Part shown: positions 47,794-58,760 of the stretch, one piece after another
Numbering within the stretch: position 1 is the stretch's first letter
How the letters are laid out: the number at the start of each line of letters is the position of its first letter
Assembly: GCA_016716965.1 (NCBI GenBank)
Contig: JADJUP010000026.1
Span: 1 to 64,000 of the forward strand
DNA: 64,000 bases
Reading direction: 5' to 3'
Source: Sulfuritalea sp.
GTDB taxonomy: Bacteria > Pseudomonadota > Gammaproteobacteria > Burkholderiales > Rhodocyclaceae
The notes under the pieces: generated by a model
The model's database searches: none
What the model was told of the DNA's origin: nothing
What the model saw: the letters and a program-made list of their open reading frames with translations, nothing else
Made by a program: the position numbers and the translations under genes

Positions 47794-48174
47794 TCAGTTG
47801 CGGGACTTCCTGACGACAATCACATTTGGCAGCTTTTCGAAGTGTGCGTCACAGGTCAGCAGGTCGGCGCCGAACTCTCGCGCCGTGGCATACACCACGG
47901 CATCGGCCGTCGCCAGTTTGTATTGGGCATGCAGGTCCGCGGCAAGCAAGGCGATGCGAGTGTCAAGCGGTGCCACGACGCATTTTTGCGTAAAGGCAAT
48001 CATCTGGTCCGCCTGCTCTTCGCCGGCTTCCCGCGTTAGCCATTTGGCCAGTTCCAGTTGCACGATGGTGGGCACGATGCATTCGGATCTGTCCGGAATC
48101 TCCCGTGCCAGCTTTTTGCCCAAGGGGCTGTCGATCAGCCACTCGATCCAGACGGATGTATCGACGACGCGCAT
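47794..48174 (-). CDS. vapC: VapC-type PIN-domain toxin (ribonuclease)
   Basis: A 126-residue PIN-domain protein. The acidic metal-binding residues lie in VVDTSVWIEWL (Asp5), QLELAKWL (Glu) and TADAVVYATARE with TCDAHF (Asp). ATG 48174 overlaps the stop of the antitoxin gene by one base (TGATG). It is expected to be an endoribonuclease toxin acting on tRNA or rRNA. Confidence 0.93.
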   Translation of the reverse strand: MRVVDTSVWIEWLIDSPLGKKLAREIPDRSECIVPTIVQLELAKWLTREAGEEQADQMIAFTQKCVVAPLDTRIALLAADLHAQYKLATADAVVYATAREFGADLLTCDAHFEKLPNVIVVRKSRN

Positions 48175-48386
48175 CAATAGCGATCTTGCCGGTCGCGATA
48201 GCCCTCAGTCTTTGCGCCACGGGCAATGCCCGCGAGTTGCTTCAGATCGGGAACCGGCATGAGCAACACACCCTTGCCCTTGGGAATGAAGACAAACTCC
48301 TGTCCCGCTTCCCAATGCAAATCATCGCGAATCGCTTTGGGAACCGAAATCTGAAACTTGCTGGACAGGGTAGCGGTCGGAGTCAT
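48174..48386 (-). CDS. vapB: VapB-type AbrB-fold antitoxin
   Basis: A 70-residue protein with the swapped-hairpin AbrB/SpoVT DNA-binding motif TLSSKFQISVPKAIRDDLHW and GQEFVFIPKGKGVLLMPV, then a C-terminal tail that should neutralise VapC. The two genes overlap and are transcribed leftward, inside a stretch of glycine-metabolism genes. Confidence 0.93.
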   Translation of the reverse strand: MTPTATLSSKFQISVPKAIRDDLHWEAGQEFVFIPKGKGVLLMPVPDLKQLAGIARGAKTEGYRDRQDRY

Positions 48387-48475
48387 AGTCTTACCTAGTC
48401 TATATCGATATCAACGAAGTAAGAATATCACGCCGTAACCGGTAATACCAGCGGCGCTGCTCTCCCACTTATTCA

Positions 48476-51346
<2,871 letters not shown>

Positions 51347-51347
51347 G

Positions 51348-51734
51348 TCAGAGCGTCGCGGCGTAGGCATCGGCGCCAAGCAGGCCGCCCAGCTCGGTGG
51401 CGCACTGGTCGGCAGCGGCCGGCTTGATGCGGAACAGCCAGGCCGCGTAGGCGTCGGCATTGACAGATTCCGGGGCGTCGACGGCGGCCTGGTTGGCCTC
51501 CACCACTTCGCCGGAAACCGGCGAATAGATGTCGGAGGCGGCCTTGACCGATTCGACCACCGCGCATTCCTCGCCGGCCTTGACCACGCGGCCGACCGCC
51601 GGCAGTTCGAGGAAGACGATGTCGCCCAGCGCTTCCTGGGCGTGGTCGGTGATGCCGATGGTGACGGTGCCGTCGGCTTCGAGCCGGGCCCATTCGTGGG
51701 AGGCGGCGTACTTCAGGTTGGCGGGTGTATTCAT
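51348..51734 (-). CDS. gcvH: Glycine cleavage system H-protein
   Basis: A 128-residue lipoyl carrier protein. The lipoylated Lys64 is in VVESVKAASDIYSP, and the N-terminus YAASHEWARLEADGTVTIGI is typical. It shuttles the aminomethyl and reduced lipoamide group between P-, T- and L-proteins. One base separates it from gcvP. Confidence 0.97.
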   Translation of the reverse strand: MNTPANLKYAASHEWARLEADGTVTIGITDHAQEALGDIVFLELPAVGRVVKAGEECAVVESVKAASDIYSPVSGEVVEANQAAVDAPESVNADAYAAWLFRIKPAAADQCATELGGLLGADAYAATL

Positions 51735-51745
51735 TGGCTGGCTCC

Positions 51746-52834
51746 TCAGAGAAGGGGGGTTCCGTTGCGGACGAAACTGGGTTTGACGACGCGCGCCTTG
51801 AGGCGCTTGTCGCGGATTTCGACGTCGACCTCGCTGCCGGGCGCGATGCCTTCGGGCAGGCGCGCCAGCGCGATGGACTGGTTGAGGCTGGGCGAGAAAC
51901 TGCCGCTGGTGGTTTCGCCTGTTCCCAGCGGCGTGATGACCTTCTGGTGGGCGCGCAACACGCCGCGATCGAGCAGCAGCAGGCCCTGGAACTGGTTGCG
52001 CGGCTGCCGTGTCACCAGCGCCGACTTTCCGATGAAGTCGCGCGCGGCGTCCTTCATATCCACCGTCCAGCGCAGGCCGGCTTCGTAGGGCGTGATCTCC
52101 TCGTCCATGTCCTGGCCATAGAGGTTCATGCCGGCTTCCAGCCGCAGGGTGTCGCGCGCGCCCAGGCCGCAGGGCCGGATGCCGGCGTCCAGCAGCTTCT
52201 GCCAGGCGGTCCCGGCGGCGGCGGCCGGCAGGGCGATTTCGAAGCCGTCCTCGCCGGTGTAGCCGGTGCGGGCAACCAGCCAGCCCTCCCATTCCGCGGC
52301 CTGGAACACGCCCAGCGCCTGCGTCGCGGCGCGCGCGGCGGGGAAGGCGGTCCAGAATTTCTCGCGGGCATTGGGGCCCTGCACGGCGATCATGGCCAGC
52401 GCATCGGGGCCCTCGCGGCGCTGCGTGAGTTCGGCGGTGAAGCCGGCCAGTTGCGCGCGCATCCAGGCGATGTCCTTCTCCGCCGTGCCGGCATTGACCA
52501 CGATGCGATAGTTCTCGGGCGTGAAGAAGTAGACGATCAGGTCGTCGATCACGCCGCCCGATTCGTTCAGCATGCAGGAATACAGCGCCTTGCCCGGCAC
52601 GGCCAGCTTCGCCACGTCGTTGGCCAGCAGGCGGCGCAGCCAGCGCGTGGCATCGGCGCCGACCAGGTCCAGCGCGCACATGTGGGAAACGTCGAACATG
52701 CCGGCGTCGCGGCGCACGGCGTGGTGCTCCTCGATCTGCGAGCCGTAGTGGATGGGCATGTCCCAGCCGGCGAAGTCGACCATCTTCGCGCCCGCGGCGA
52801 GGTGCGATGGGTAAAGGGGGGTGCGTTGCGGCAT
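51746..52834 (-). CDS. gcvT: Glycine cleavage system aminomethyltransferase, T-protein
   Basis: A 362-residue enzyme that transfers the methylene group to tetrahydrofolate and releases ammonia. Motifs include MPIHYGSQIEEHHAVRRDAG at the N-terminus, DVSHM, the folate-binding region GLGARDTLRLEAGMNLYGQD and SPSLNQSIALARLP. It is the first gene after the glycine riboswitch. A 23-bp element is read as GKSALVTR, again in another frame than most copies. Confidence 0.97.
   Translation of the reverse strand: MPQRTPLYPSHLAAGAKMVDFAGWDMPIHYGSQIEEHHAVRRDAGMFDVSHMCALDLVGADATRWLRRLLANDVAKLAVPGKALYSCMLNESGGVIDDLIVYFFTPENYRIVVNAGTAEKDIAWMRAQLAGFTAELTQRREGPDALAMIAVQGPNAREKFWTAFPAARAATQALGVFQAAEWEGWLVARTGYTGEDGFEIALPAAAAGTAWQKLLDAGIRPCGLGARDTLRLEAGMNLYGQDMDEEITPYEAGLRWTVDMKDAARDFIGKSALVTRQPRNQFQGLLLLDRGVLRAHQKVITPLGTGETTSGSFSPSLNQSIALARLPEGIAPGSEVDVEIRDKRLKARVVKPSFVRNGTPLL
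52006..52028 (-). repeat. 23-bp dispersed element, copy 17
   Basis: GCCGTGTCACCAGCGCCG then ACTTT on the plus strand, in gcvT, encoding KSALVTR. Confidence 0.88.
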
Positions 52835-52885
52835 GGCGATCCTCGGAAAAGATGCGGCAGGAGGCGCGACGGGGCCCCGTCACGT

Positions 52886-53066
52886 CCCCATCTGTCCTTG
52901 GCGCCTGAGAGATTTACTCCGTCGGCGGGCAGGCTTCACAATGCTGCGGTGAGCTGCCGCTCTCCAGATTTTCCGTGCGTCGTCGGTCCTTTTGCCTGAG
53001 CGGTTCCTGGGGGTTGCGCCTTCGGCGGTGCAGGCGGGAAACGCGTCACTCTCTCCCGACGACCAG
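52886..53066 (-). ncRNA. Tandem glycine riboswitch
   Basis: Read on the minus strand, two aptamers follow each other. The first begins GGGAGAG, has CCGAAGGCGCAA and closes with CTCAGGCAAAAGGACCG; the second begins TCTGGAGAGCGG and closes with CTCTCAGGCGCCAAGGACAG. These are the signature blocks of cooperative glycine riboswitches, placed about 50 nt before the gcvT start. They should turn on gcvTHP when glycine is abundant. Confidence 0.93.
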
Positions 53067-53145
53067 GGGCGGATTATCCTACAAAGCCCCCATTCGGGGT
53101 TCGCCGAATGCGCCGGACTGTTTACCACGGCCCCGGTTTCATGTA

Positions 53146-53161
53146 CTGTATGCAACACCAG
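53146..53161 (+). promoter_or_regulatory. LexA (SOS) box
   Basis: CTGTATGCAACACCAG fits CTGT-N8-ACAG with one mismatch and lies 15 nt before the lexA start codon, so lexA is expected to repress itself and, by read-through, the imuAB genes. Confidence 0.75.
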
Positions 53162-53176
53162 TTACCGGAGCATGCC

Positions 53177-53782
53177 ATGGCCCACGATCTGACCCCCCGC
53201 CAGCAGGAAATCCTCGATTTCATCCGCAGCAGCATGGAAGTCTTCAGCATGCCGCCGACGCGCGCCGAGATCGCCGGCGCCTTCGGCTTCGCCTCGCCCA
53301 ATGCCGCCGAGGACCACCTGCGGGCGCTGGCGAAAAAGGGTGCGATCACCCTCGAACCGGGCTCCGCGCGCGGCATCCGCCTGGTCGAGCAGCTCGGCCT
53401 GCCGCTGATCGGCACGGTCGCCGCCGGCAGCCCGCTCTTGGCCGTGGAAAACCGCCTCGGCAACATCCGCATCGATCCGGCGCTGTTCTCGCCGCAGGCC
53501 GATTTCCTGCTGCGCGTGCGCGGCCTGTCGATGATCGAGGCCGGCATTCTCGACGGCGACCTGCTCGCCGTGCATCGCACCTCGGAAGCGAACAACGGCC
53601 AGATCGTCATCGCCCGCATCGGCGACGAAGTCACCGTCAAGCGCTTCAAGCGGCGCGGCACCATGGTCGAACTGATCGCCGAAAACCGCGACTTCGCGCC
53701 CATCCTGGTCAATACCCGCAAGGAGCCGCTGACCATCGAGGGTGTGGCCGTGGGTTTGATCCGCGACGGACGGACACTGTAA
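53177..53782 (+). CDS. lexA: LexA repressor
   Basis: A 201-residue SOS repressor. The N-terminal winged helix is LTPRQQEILDFIRSSMEVFS with PPTRAEIAGAFGFASPNAAE. The self-cleavage site is Ala83-Gly84 (VAAGSPLLA) and the Ser-Lys dyad is Ser118 (RGLSMIEAGI) and Lys155 (VTVKRFKRRG). ATG 53177 is chosen because the protein then begins canonically. It heads a lexA-imuA-imuB cassette and diverges from the gcv riboswitch. Confidence 0.96.
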   Translation: MAHDLTPRQQEILDFIRSSMEVFSMPPTRAEIAGAFGFASPNAAEDHLRALAKKGAITLEPGSARGIRLVEQLGLPLIGTVAAGSPLLAVENRLGNIRIDPALFSPQADFLLRVRGLSMIEAGILDGDLLAVHRTSEANNGQIVIARIGDEVTVKRFKRRGTMVELIAENRDFAPILVNTRKEPLTIEGVAVGLIRDGRTL

Positions 53783-53804
53783 ATGAAGGCGTAAAACCGA
53801 TTCA

Positions 53805-53908
53805 GCCACAGAGGACACAGAGGGCACAGAGAAAGGCAATCAGACGCGACGGAAGTTTTCTGCAACATATTCCGGGTTTCTCTCTGTGATCTCTGTGTCC
53901 TCTGTGGC
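53805..53908. repeat. Intergenic inverted repeat, CCACAGAGG type
   Basis: A left arm at 53805-53834 (GCCACAGAGGACACAGAGGG and on) faces a right arm at 53877-53908 that ends CTCTGTGTCCTCTGTGGC. Each arm is made of repeated CACAGAG units. It separates lexA from imuA. Similar sequences occur in the intergenic DNA of many unrelated bacteria; function unknown. Confidence 0.8.
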
Positions 53909-53925
53909 CAACAGGTTTTCCCAAC

Positions 53926-54654
53926 ATGAATCCTTCACTGGTCCAACTGCTGCAGCGCTCCGACATCCGTCGCGGCGATGCCTTCGCCGTGGCGCCGGCG
54001 CCGACTCTTGGCAGCGGCTTCCCCCTCCTCGATGCCGAGCTGCCCGGCGGCGGCTGGCCGCGCGGGGCGCTGACCGAACTGCTGGTGGAACATGAAGGCA
54101 TCGGCGAACTCGGCCTGCTGCTGCCCGCGCTGGCGACGCTGACCGCCGCCGGCCGCGTCGTGGTGCTGGTGGCGCCGCCGCATGCCGCGCATGCGCCGGC
54201 CTGGGCCGCCGCCGGGGTGCGCCTCGACTGCCTGCGCCTGGTGTTTCCGCGCCGCCCGCGCGACGCCCTGTGGGCCGGCGTCGAGGCGCTGCGCTGTGGC
54301 GGCGTGGCGGCCACCCTGCTGTGGCTGGACGCGATGTTCCGCGACGGCCTGCCGGCCAACAGCCTGCGCCGCCTGCAGGTCGCCGCCGGCGAGGGCGGCG
54401 GCGCGGCCTATCTCCTGCGTCCGGCACGTTTCGCCGCGCAGGCCTCGCCGGCGCCGCTGCGCCTGCAATTGCAGGCGGCGGAGGGCCGCCTGCGCGTGCA
54501 ACTGCTCAAGCGGCGCGGGCCGCCGGCGCGCCACGACCTCCTGCTCGACATCCGCCGCCCGGCCGCCTTGCCGCAGGCCTTTCCCCATGCTCTGGCTGGC
54601 GCTGCACTGCCCGCCGCAAGCGGCACCCGACGCCGCAGCCGCGCCGCCGCCTGA
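53926..54654 (+). CDS. imuA: ImuA translesion-synthesis accessory protein (RecA/SulA-like)
   Basis: A 242-residue protein of the ImuA/SulA-like branch of the RecA fold, which works with ImuB (and usually DnaE2) in damage-induced mutagenesis. The typical start ... GFPLLDAELPGGGWPRGALTE and the later VRLDCLRLVF and ALWAGVEALRCG are present. A 23-bp element in the N-terminal part is read as AVAPAPTL. It overlaps imuB by 68 bases. Confidence 0.9.
   Translation: MNPSLVQLLQRSDIRRGDAFAVAPAPTLGSGFPLLDAELPGGGWPRGALTELLVEHEGIGELGLLLPALATLTAAGRVVVLVAPPHAAHAPAWAAAGVRLDCLRLVFPRRPRDALWAGVEALRCGGVAATLLWLDAMFRDGLPANSLRRLQVAAGEGGGAAYLLRPARFAAQASPAPLRLQLQAAEGRLRVQLLKRRGPPARHDLLLDIRRPAALPQAFPHALAGAALPAASGTRRRSRAAA
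53986..54008 (-). repeat. 23-bp dispersed element, copy 18
   Basis: GCCGTGGCGCCGGCGCCG then ACTCT on the plus strand, near the N-terminus of ImuA, read as AVAPAPTL. Confidence 0.9.
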
Positions 54655-55858
54655 GGCGTCGATCACCCCGGCGCTGGCCTGCTGGGCGGGCCGCTATACG
54701 CCGCGGGTGAATCTTGCGCCGGATGCGCTGCGGCTCGACATCGGCGCCAGCCTGCGCCTCTTCGGCGGCCTGCCGGCGCTGCTGCAACAGGTACGCGACG
54801 ACCTCGCCGCGATGGCCCTGCCGGCACATGTCGCGGTGGCGGCGACGCCGCTCGCCGCACTGTGGCTGGCGCGCGCCGGCGACGGCACGGTCTGCCCCGA
54901 CCTGGCGGCGACGCGCGCCGCACTTGCCGGCGTGCCGCTCGCCGCGCTGCGGCTGGCGCCGCCCTTGGCGCGGCGCATCGAAGGCTTCGGCCTGCGCCGC
55001 CTCGGCGATGTGCTGGCGCTGCCGCGCGCCAGCCTCGGCGCGCGCCTGGGCAAGCCATTCGTCATCGACCTGGCGCGCGCCCTGGGCGAGCTGCCCGATC
55101 CGCAAACCTGCTTCGCCTTCCCCGAACGCTTCGAGCAGGCGCTGGAACTGCCGGCGCCGGTGGAGGCCGCGCCGGTGCTGCTGTTCGCCGCGCGCCGCCT
55201 GGTCGCGGCGCTGGCCGGCTGGCTGGCGGCGAGGAACGGCGCCGTGCGCGCGCTCGACTGCCTGATCGAGCACGGCCACGGCCACGTCACCGCGCTGCCG
55301 CTGGCCTTCAGCGCGCCGGTGCACGATGCCGCGCGCATCGAGCGGGTCCTCAAGGAAAGCCTCGATGCCCTGCACCTGCCGGCCCCGGCACTGGCGCTGC
55401 GCCTGTGCGCGCCGGAAACCGTGGCGCGCGAGGCGGGCAGCCTGGTCCTCTTCGATGGCGCCGGGCAAAGGCAGGAGGCGCTGGCCGAACTCATGGACCG
55501 CCTCGCCGCGCGCCTCGGCGCGCCGGCCGTGCAGGGCCTGGCCTGCCATGCCGACCACCGCCCGGAACACGCCAGCCGCGCGCATCCCGCCGCGCCGGCC
55601 GCCGCGCCGCCGACGCTGCCGCGCCCGCTGTGGCTGCTCGATCCACCCGAAGCGCTGCGCGAAAGCCGCGGCCGCCCGCAACGCGCCGGCCCGCTGCGGC
55701 TGGCCGCCGGCCCGGAACGCATCGAATCCGGCTGGTGGGACGGCGCCGACGCCCGCCGCGACTACTTCATCGCCATCGACGGCGCCGGCCGCTGGCTATG
55801 GATCTTCCGCGACCCGCGCCCGCCGGGCGGGTGGTTCTTGCATGGGGTGTTCGCCTGA
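54587..55858 (+). CDS. imuB: ImuB, Y-family polymerase-like protein
   Basis: A 423-residue homologue of ImuB, a catalytically inactive Y-family polymerase relative that recruits the sliding clamp. The N-terminus MLWLALHCPPQ is typical, and RLDIGASLRLFGG and the HhH-like FGLRRLGDVLALPRASLGAR follow. The C-terminus ERIESGWWDGADARRDYF and WFLHGVFA matches the family. The palm/finger region between about residue 12 and 40 is much shorter than in the ImuB proteins I know. No dnaE2 follows in the window; a histidine kinase gene on the other strand does. Confidence 0.88.
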   Translation: MLWLALHCPPQAAPDAAAAPPPEASITPALACWAGRYTPRVNLAPDALRLDIGASLRLFGGLPALLQQVRDDLAAMALPAHVAVAATPLAALWLARAGDGTVCPDLAATRAALAGVPLAALRLAPPLARRIEGFGLRRLGDVLALPRASLGARLGKPFVIDLARALGELPDPQTCFAFPERFEQALELPAPVEAAPVLLFAARRLVAALAGWLAARNGAVRALDCLIEHGHGHVTALPLAFSAPVHDAARIERVLKESLDALHLPAPALALRLCAPETVAREAGSLVLFDGAGQRQEALAELMDRLAARLGAPAVQGLACHADHRPEHASRAHPAAPAAAPPTLPRPLWLLDPPEALRESRGRPQRAGPLRLAAGPERIESGWWDGADARRDYFIAIDGAGRWLWIFRDPRPPGGWFLHGVFA

Positions 55859-55884
55859 GAAGGCGTGGTCAAGCCGGATCGTGG

Positions 55885-58101
55885 CTACGTACTGCGACGA
55901 GTCAGTGCGCGCAGCAGGGTGGCAAACAGCTGATCGGGGCTGAATGGCTTGGTCAGGAAGTCGGTCATGCCCGCCGCAAGGCACTTCATCCTGTCCTCGG
56001 CAAACGCGTTGGCTGTCATGGCGATGATCGGCGTGTCCAGGTATCCGGGAAGCTGACGTATTTCCCGCGTCGCCTCTATCCCGCTCAGTTTCGGCATCTG
56101 CATGTCCATGAAGATGGCCGCGTAGCTGTTCTTGCGAGCCATGGCGACGGCCTCTGCGCCATCCTCGGCGGTGTCCGCCACGAGACCGACTGCTTCCAGG
56201 TGCATCAGGGCGACTTCCCTGTTGATCGGTTCGTCATCAACCACCAGAATGCGCTGACCGGCGCAGTCTTCACGTATCCGCGCTTCGGCATCGACTACTG
56301 CATCCGTCGGTGCCAGCGCCGCCGCGTCGCCCTTCATCAGCTTCACGGCAAACCAGAAGGTACTGCCGACGCCCACCGTGCTGTCAGCGCCGACTTTCCC
56401 GCCCATCAGTTCGACCAGGCGGCGGGTGATCGCCAAGCCGAGACCGGTGCCGCCGTACTTGCGGGTCATCGAGTTGTCGGCCTGCTCGAAGGCGCTGAAG
56501 AGCCGCGCCATGACCTCGGGGGCAATGCCGATGCCGGTATCCGTTACCTCGAAACGCACCACCACGGAATCGGCCGACTCTTCCTGTTTGCGGGTGCGCA
56601 AGGTCACCGTGCCTCTCTCGGTGAACTTGACGGCGTTGGTCGCGAAGTTGAGCAAGGCCTGTTGCAGCCGTGTCGGGTCACCCACGAGCCTGGACGGCAA
56701 GGGCCCGGCATCGATCAGCAGGTGGATGCCCTTGGCCTTGACCCGCTCCGACAGGATGGAACTGATATTGGCCAGCAGGCGGCCGACGTCGACCGTCGAT
56801 TGCTCCAGCGTGAACTTGCCGGCCTCGATCTTCGAGATGTCGAGGACATCGTTGATCACCGACAACAGGTGCTGGGCCGAGGCGTCGATGACATCGAGGC
56901 GCTGAGCCTGCCTGCTGGTGACACCTTCCCGACGCAGGATGCTGGCCATGCCGACAATGCCGTTCATCGGCGTACGGATTTCATGGCTCATGTTGGCGAG
57001 GAAGGCGCTCTTGGCGACGTTGGCGGCTTCGGCGATTTCCTTGGCCGCCGCGAGTTCGGCGGTACGTGACTCGACGAGTTCCTCAAGGTGGTGGCGGTGC
57101 CTGTGCAGTTCAGCTTCGGCGGCCTTGCGCTCGCTGATGTCCTCCACCATTGCCACCACGTAATCGAGGCTGCCATCCGGCGTCCGCACATGGCTGACCG
57201 CCAGACGCGTATCCACCAGATGGCCATCCTTGTGGATGAAGCGCTTGTCCATTGCATAACTCTCGATTTCGCCAGCCAGCATGCGGTTGAACTGCGCCAG
57301 GTCAGGCGCCAGATCTTCCGGGTGGGTCAGCTCGGCCCAGGTCATGCGAGTCAGCTCATCCCGCGTGTAACCCAGCGTCGCGCAAAGTGCGTCGTTGACC
57401 TCGATCCAGCCCTTCTCAAGGCTGGTAATCGCAAGGCCGACGATGGAATGGTCGAAGTAGGCATGAAAGCGTTGCATGCTGGCGCGTTCTGCGGCGGCTA
57501 CCGCACCCTGAGTGGCATGCAAGGTTTCCTGGTCGATCAGTTGCTGCTCGTAGTTGCGAAAGATCAGGCACAGCAGCATGGTGGCAAACGGGTAGAACAG
57601 CATGAGCACCCACCAGGCCTGCTCGATGAAGGCGTAAGCGGCCCGATTGGGAACTTGCGTGAATGCAGCCAATTGCGCCAGTTGCACCACTACGCCCAGC
57701 GCAAGAAAGTGCATCGGTTGCGACGGGCGTTCGCGACGCGCCAACCACTGCCGTGCCAGGACGCCGAGCAAGGCCGACTGCAGGATGACCAGGATACCCA
57801 CCGTTGCGCCGATACCGCCCAACTGGTAGCGATACACGGCCGCAATGCCGGCGGCAATTGCCGCCGCGAAGCCACCACCGACTGCGCCGGCTACCGACAG
57901 CACGATCGACCGGCCGTCAAATATCAGGCCTGGCGCGAACGTGACGGGATTCAACATGCCAAGAAAGGCAACGCTGCCAAACAACAGCCCGAGCATCACC
58001 TGGCGCCCCGGCGTGTCCTTGCGAAAACGCGAAAGAACGATCTGCCCTGTCGCAATCAGGGCGATCAGGAAAGCGATGTTGTTGACCAGATTGATTAGCA
58101 T
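55885..58101 (-). CDS. Hybrid sensor histidine kinase with LytS-type 5TM domain and receiver
   Basis: A 738-residue kinase. The N-terminal about 190 residues form several transmembrane helices of the 5TM-LYT type (NPVTFAPGLIFDGRSIVLSV, FAAAIAAGIAAVYRYQLGG). A PAS domain with PAC end (MVEDISERKAAE), a coiled coil, the dimerisation domain (NMSHEIRTPMNGIVGM), an ATPase domain and a receiver (AIFMDMQMPKLSG) follow. LytS-type sensors are found in cell-wall and extracellular-metabolite signalling. A diverged 23-bp element overlaps the ATPase motif GGKVGADSTVGVGSTFWF. Confidence 0.92.
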   Translation of the reverse strand: MLINLVNNIAFLIALIATGQIVLSRFRKDTPGRQVMLGLLFGSVAFLGMLNPVTFAPGLIFDGRSIVLSVAGAVGGGFAAAIAAGIAAVYRYQLGGIGATVGILVILQSALLGVLARQWLARRERPSQPMHFLALGVVVQLAQLAAFTQVPNRAAYAFIEQAWWVLMLFYPFATMLLCLIFRNYEQQLIDQETLHATQGAVAAAERASMQRFHAYFDHSIVGLAITSLEKGWIEVNDALCATLGYTRDELTRMTWAELTHPEDLAPDLAQFNRMLAGEIESYAMDKRFIHKDGHLVDTRLAVSHVRTPDGSLDYVVAMVEDISERKAAEAELHRHRHHLEELVESRTAELAAAKEIAEAANVAKSAFLANMSHEIRTPMNGIVGMASILRREGVTSRQAQRLDVIDASAQHLLSVINDVLDISKIEAGKFTLEQSTVDVGRLLANISSILSERVKAKGIHLLIDAGPLPSRLVGDPTRLQQALLNFATNAVKFTERGTVTLRTRKQEESADSVVVRFEVTDTGIGIAPEVMARLFSAFEQADNSMTRKYGGTGLGLAITRRLVELMGGKVGADSTVGVGSTFWFAVKLMKGDAAALAPTDAVVDAEARIREDCAGQRILVVDDEPINREVALMHLEAVGLVADTAEDGAEAVAMARKNSYAAIFMDMQMPKLSGIEATREIRQLPGYLDTPIIAMTANAFAEDRMKCLAAGMTDFLTKPFSPDQLFATLLRALTRRST
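56375..56397 (-). repeat. 23-bp dispersed element, copy 19 (diverged)
   Basis: ACCGTGCTGTCAGCGCCG then ACTTT on the plus strand; about 19 of 23 consensus positions. It lies in the conserved ATPase motif of the third hybrid kinase (KVGADSTV), so part of the match may be forced by the protein. Confidence 0.5.
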
Positions 58102-58279
58102 GCGTCGGAATCGGGTTGGAGCGGAATGCCTGCCTTTATTACGTCAGAGTAGGAGCCCAAGCTTACCTTGATCCTGAATGGCTTTACGTCCGCAGGGCCG
58201 AACTAGACTTCGCACGTCCCATGAATCCGCCTTTCGGACAGGATCCTGGCTTCAGGCGGCGTTCTTCCACTGTGCCGAC

Positions 58280-58302
58280 GCCGTATCACCGGCGCCGACT
58301 AT
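58280..58302 (-). repeat. 23-bp dispersed element, copy 20
   Basis: GCCGTATCACCGGCGCCG then ACTAT on the plus strand. It covers the 3' end of the thioesterase gene and provides its TAG stop codon. Confidence 0.88.
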
Positions 58303-58760
58303 CGAATGGCCTGAGTGCTGCCGCCCGCTTCCCACGCCTCGATCGCGTTGCGCAGCCTTTCCGGCAGGGCGCGCGAGGTCCGGCTTTCCGGGTCGGCGTT
58401 GACGTAGATCATCTCGCCGCTGACCAGGCGTTCGTCGCCACGGAAGATGGCCATCTCGAATGCCATGCTGGAATTGCCCAGCCGTGCGGCGCGCACGCAG
58501 ATGTCGAGCAGCTCGTCGAAGCGCGCCGAGGCGTGGTAGTTGATCACGCTCCTCACCGCGAACAGGTCGCCGCCGGTGCCGGCGATGCCTTCCGGGTAGG
58601 GCAGGCCGATGGCGCGCCAGTACTCGGTGATGCCGATGTCGAACCAGGTCAGGTAGTGACCGTTGAAGACGATGCCCTGCGCGTCGATTTCGGCCCAGCG
58701 TACGCGCAGCGGGTGGCGCAGGCGAAAGGCGGCGAGCGGCGAGGGCGCGGGCGGCTTCAC
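58299..58760 (-). CDS. 4-hydroxybenzoyl-CoA-type (hotdog) thioesterase
   Basis: A 153-residue hotdog-fold acyl-CoA thioesterase of the YbgC/4HBT type: the catalytic Asp motif is RWAEIDAQGIVFNGHYLTWFD, followed by the hydrophobic core VINYHASARFDELLDICVRA. GTG 58760 overlaps the stop of the dehydrogenase gene (GTGA), so the two are coupled; it may release the product of that pathway from CoA. Its stop codon lies within a 23-bp element. Confidence 0.9.
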   Translation of the reverse strand: MKPPAPSPLAAFRLRHPLRVRWAEIDAQGIVFNGHYLTWFDIGITEYWRAIGLPYPEGIAGTGGDLFAVRSVINYHASARFDELLDICVRAARLGNSSMAFEMAIFRGDERLVSGEMIYVNADPESRTSRALPERLRNAIEAWEAGGSTQAIR

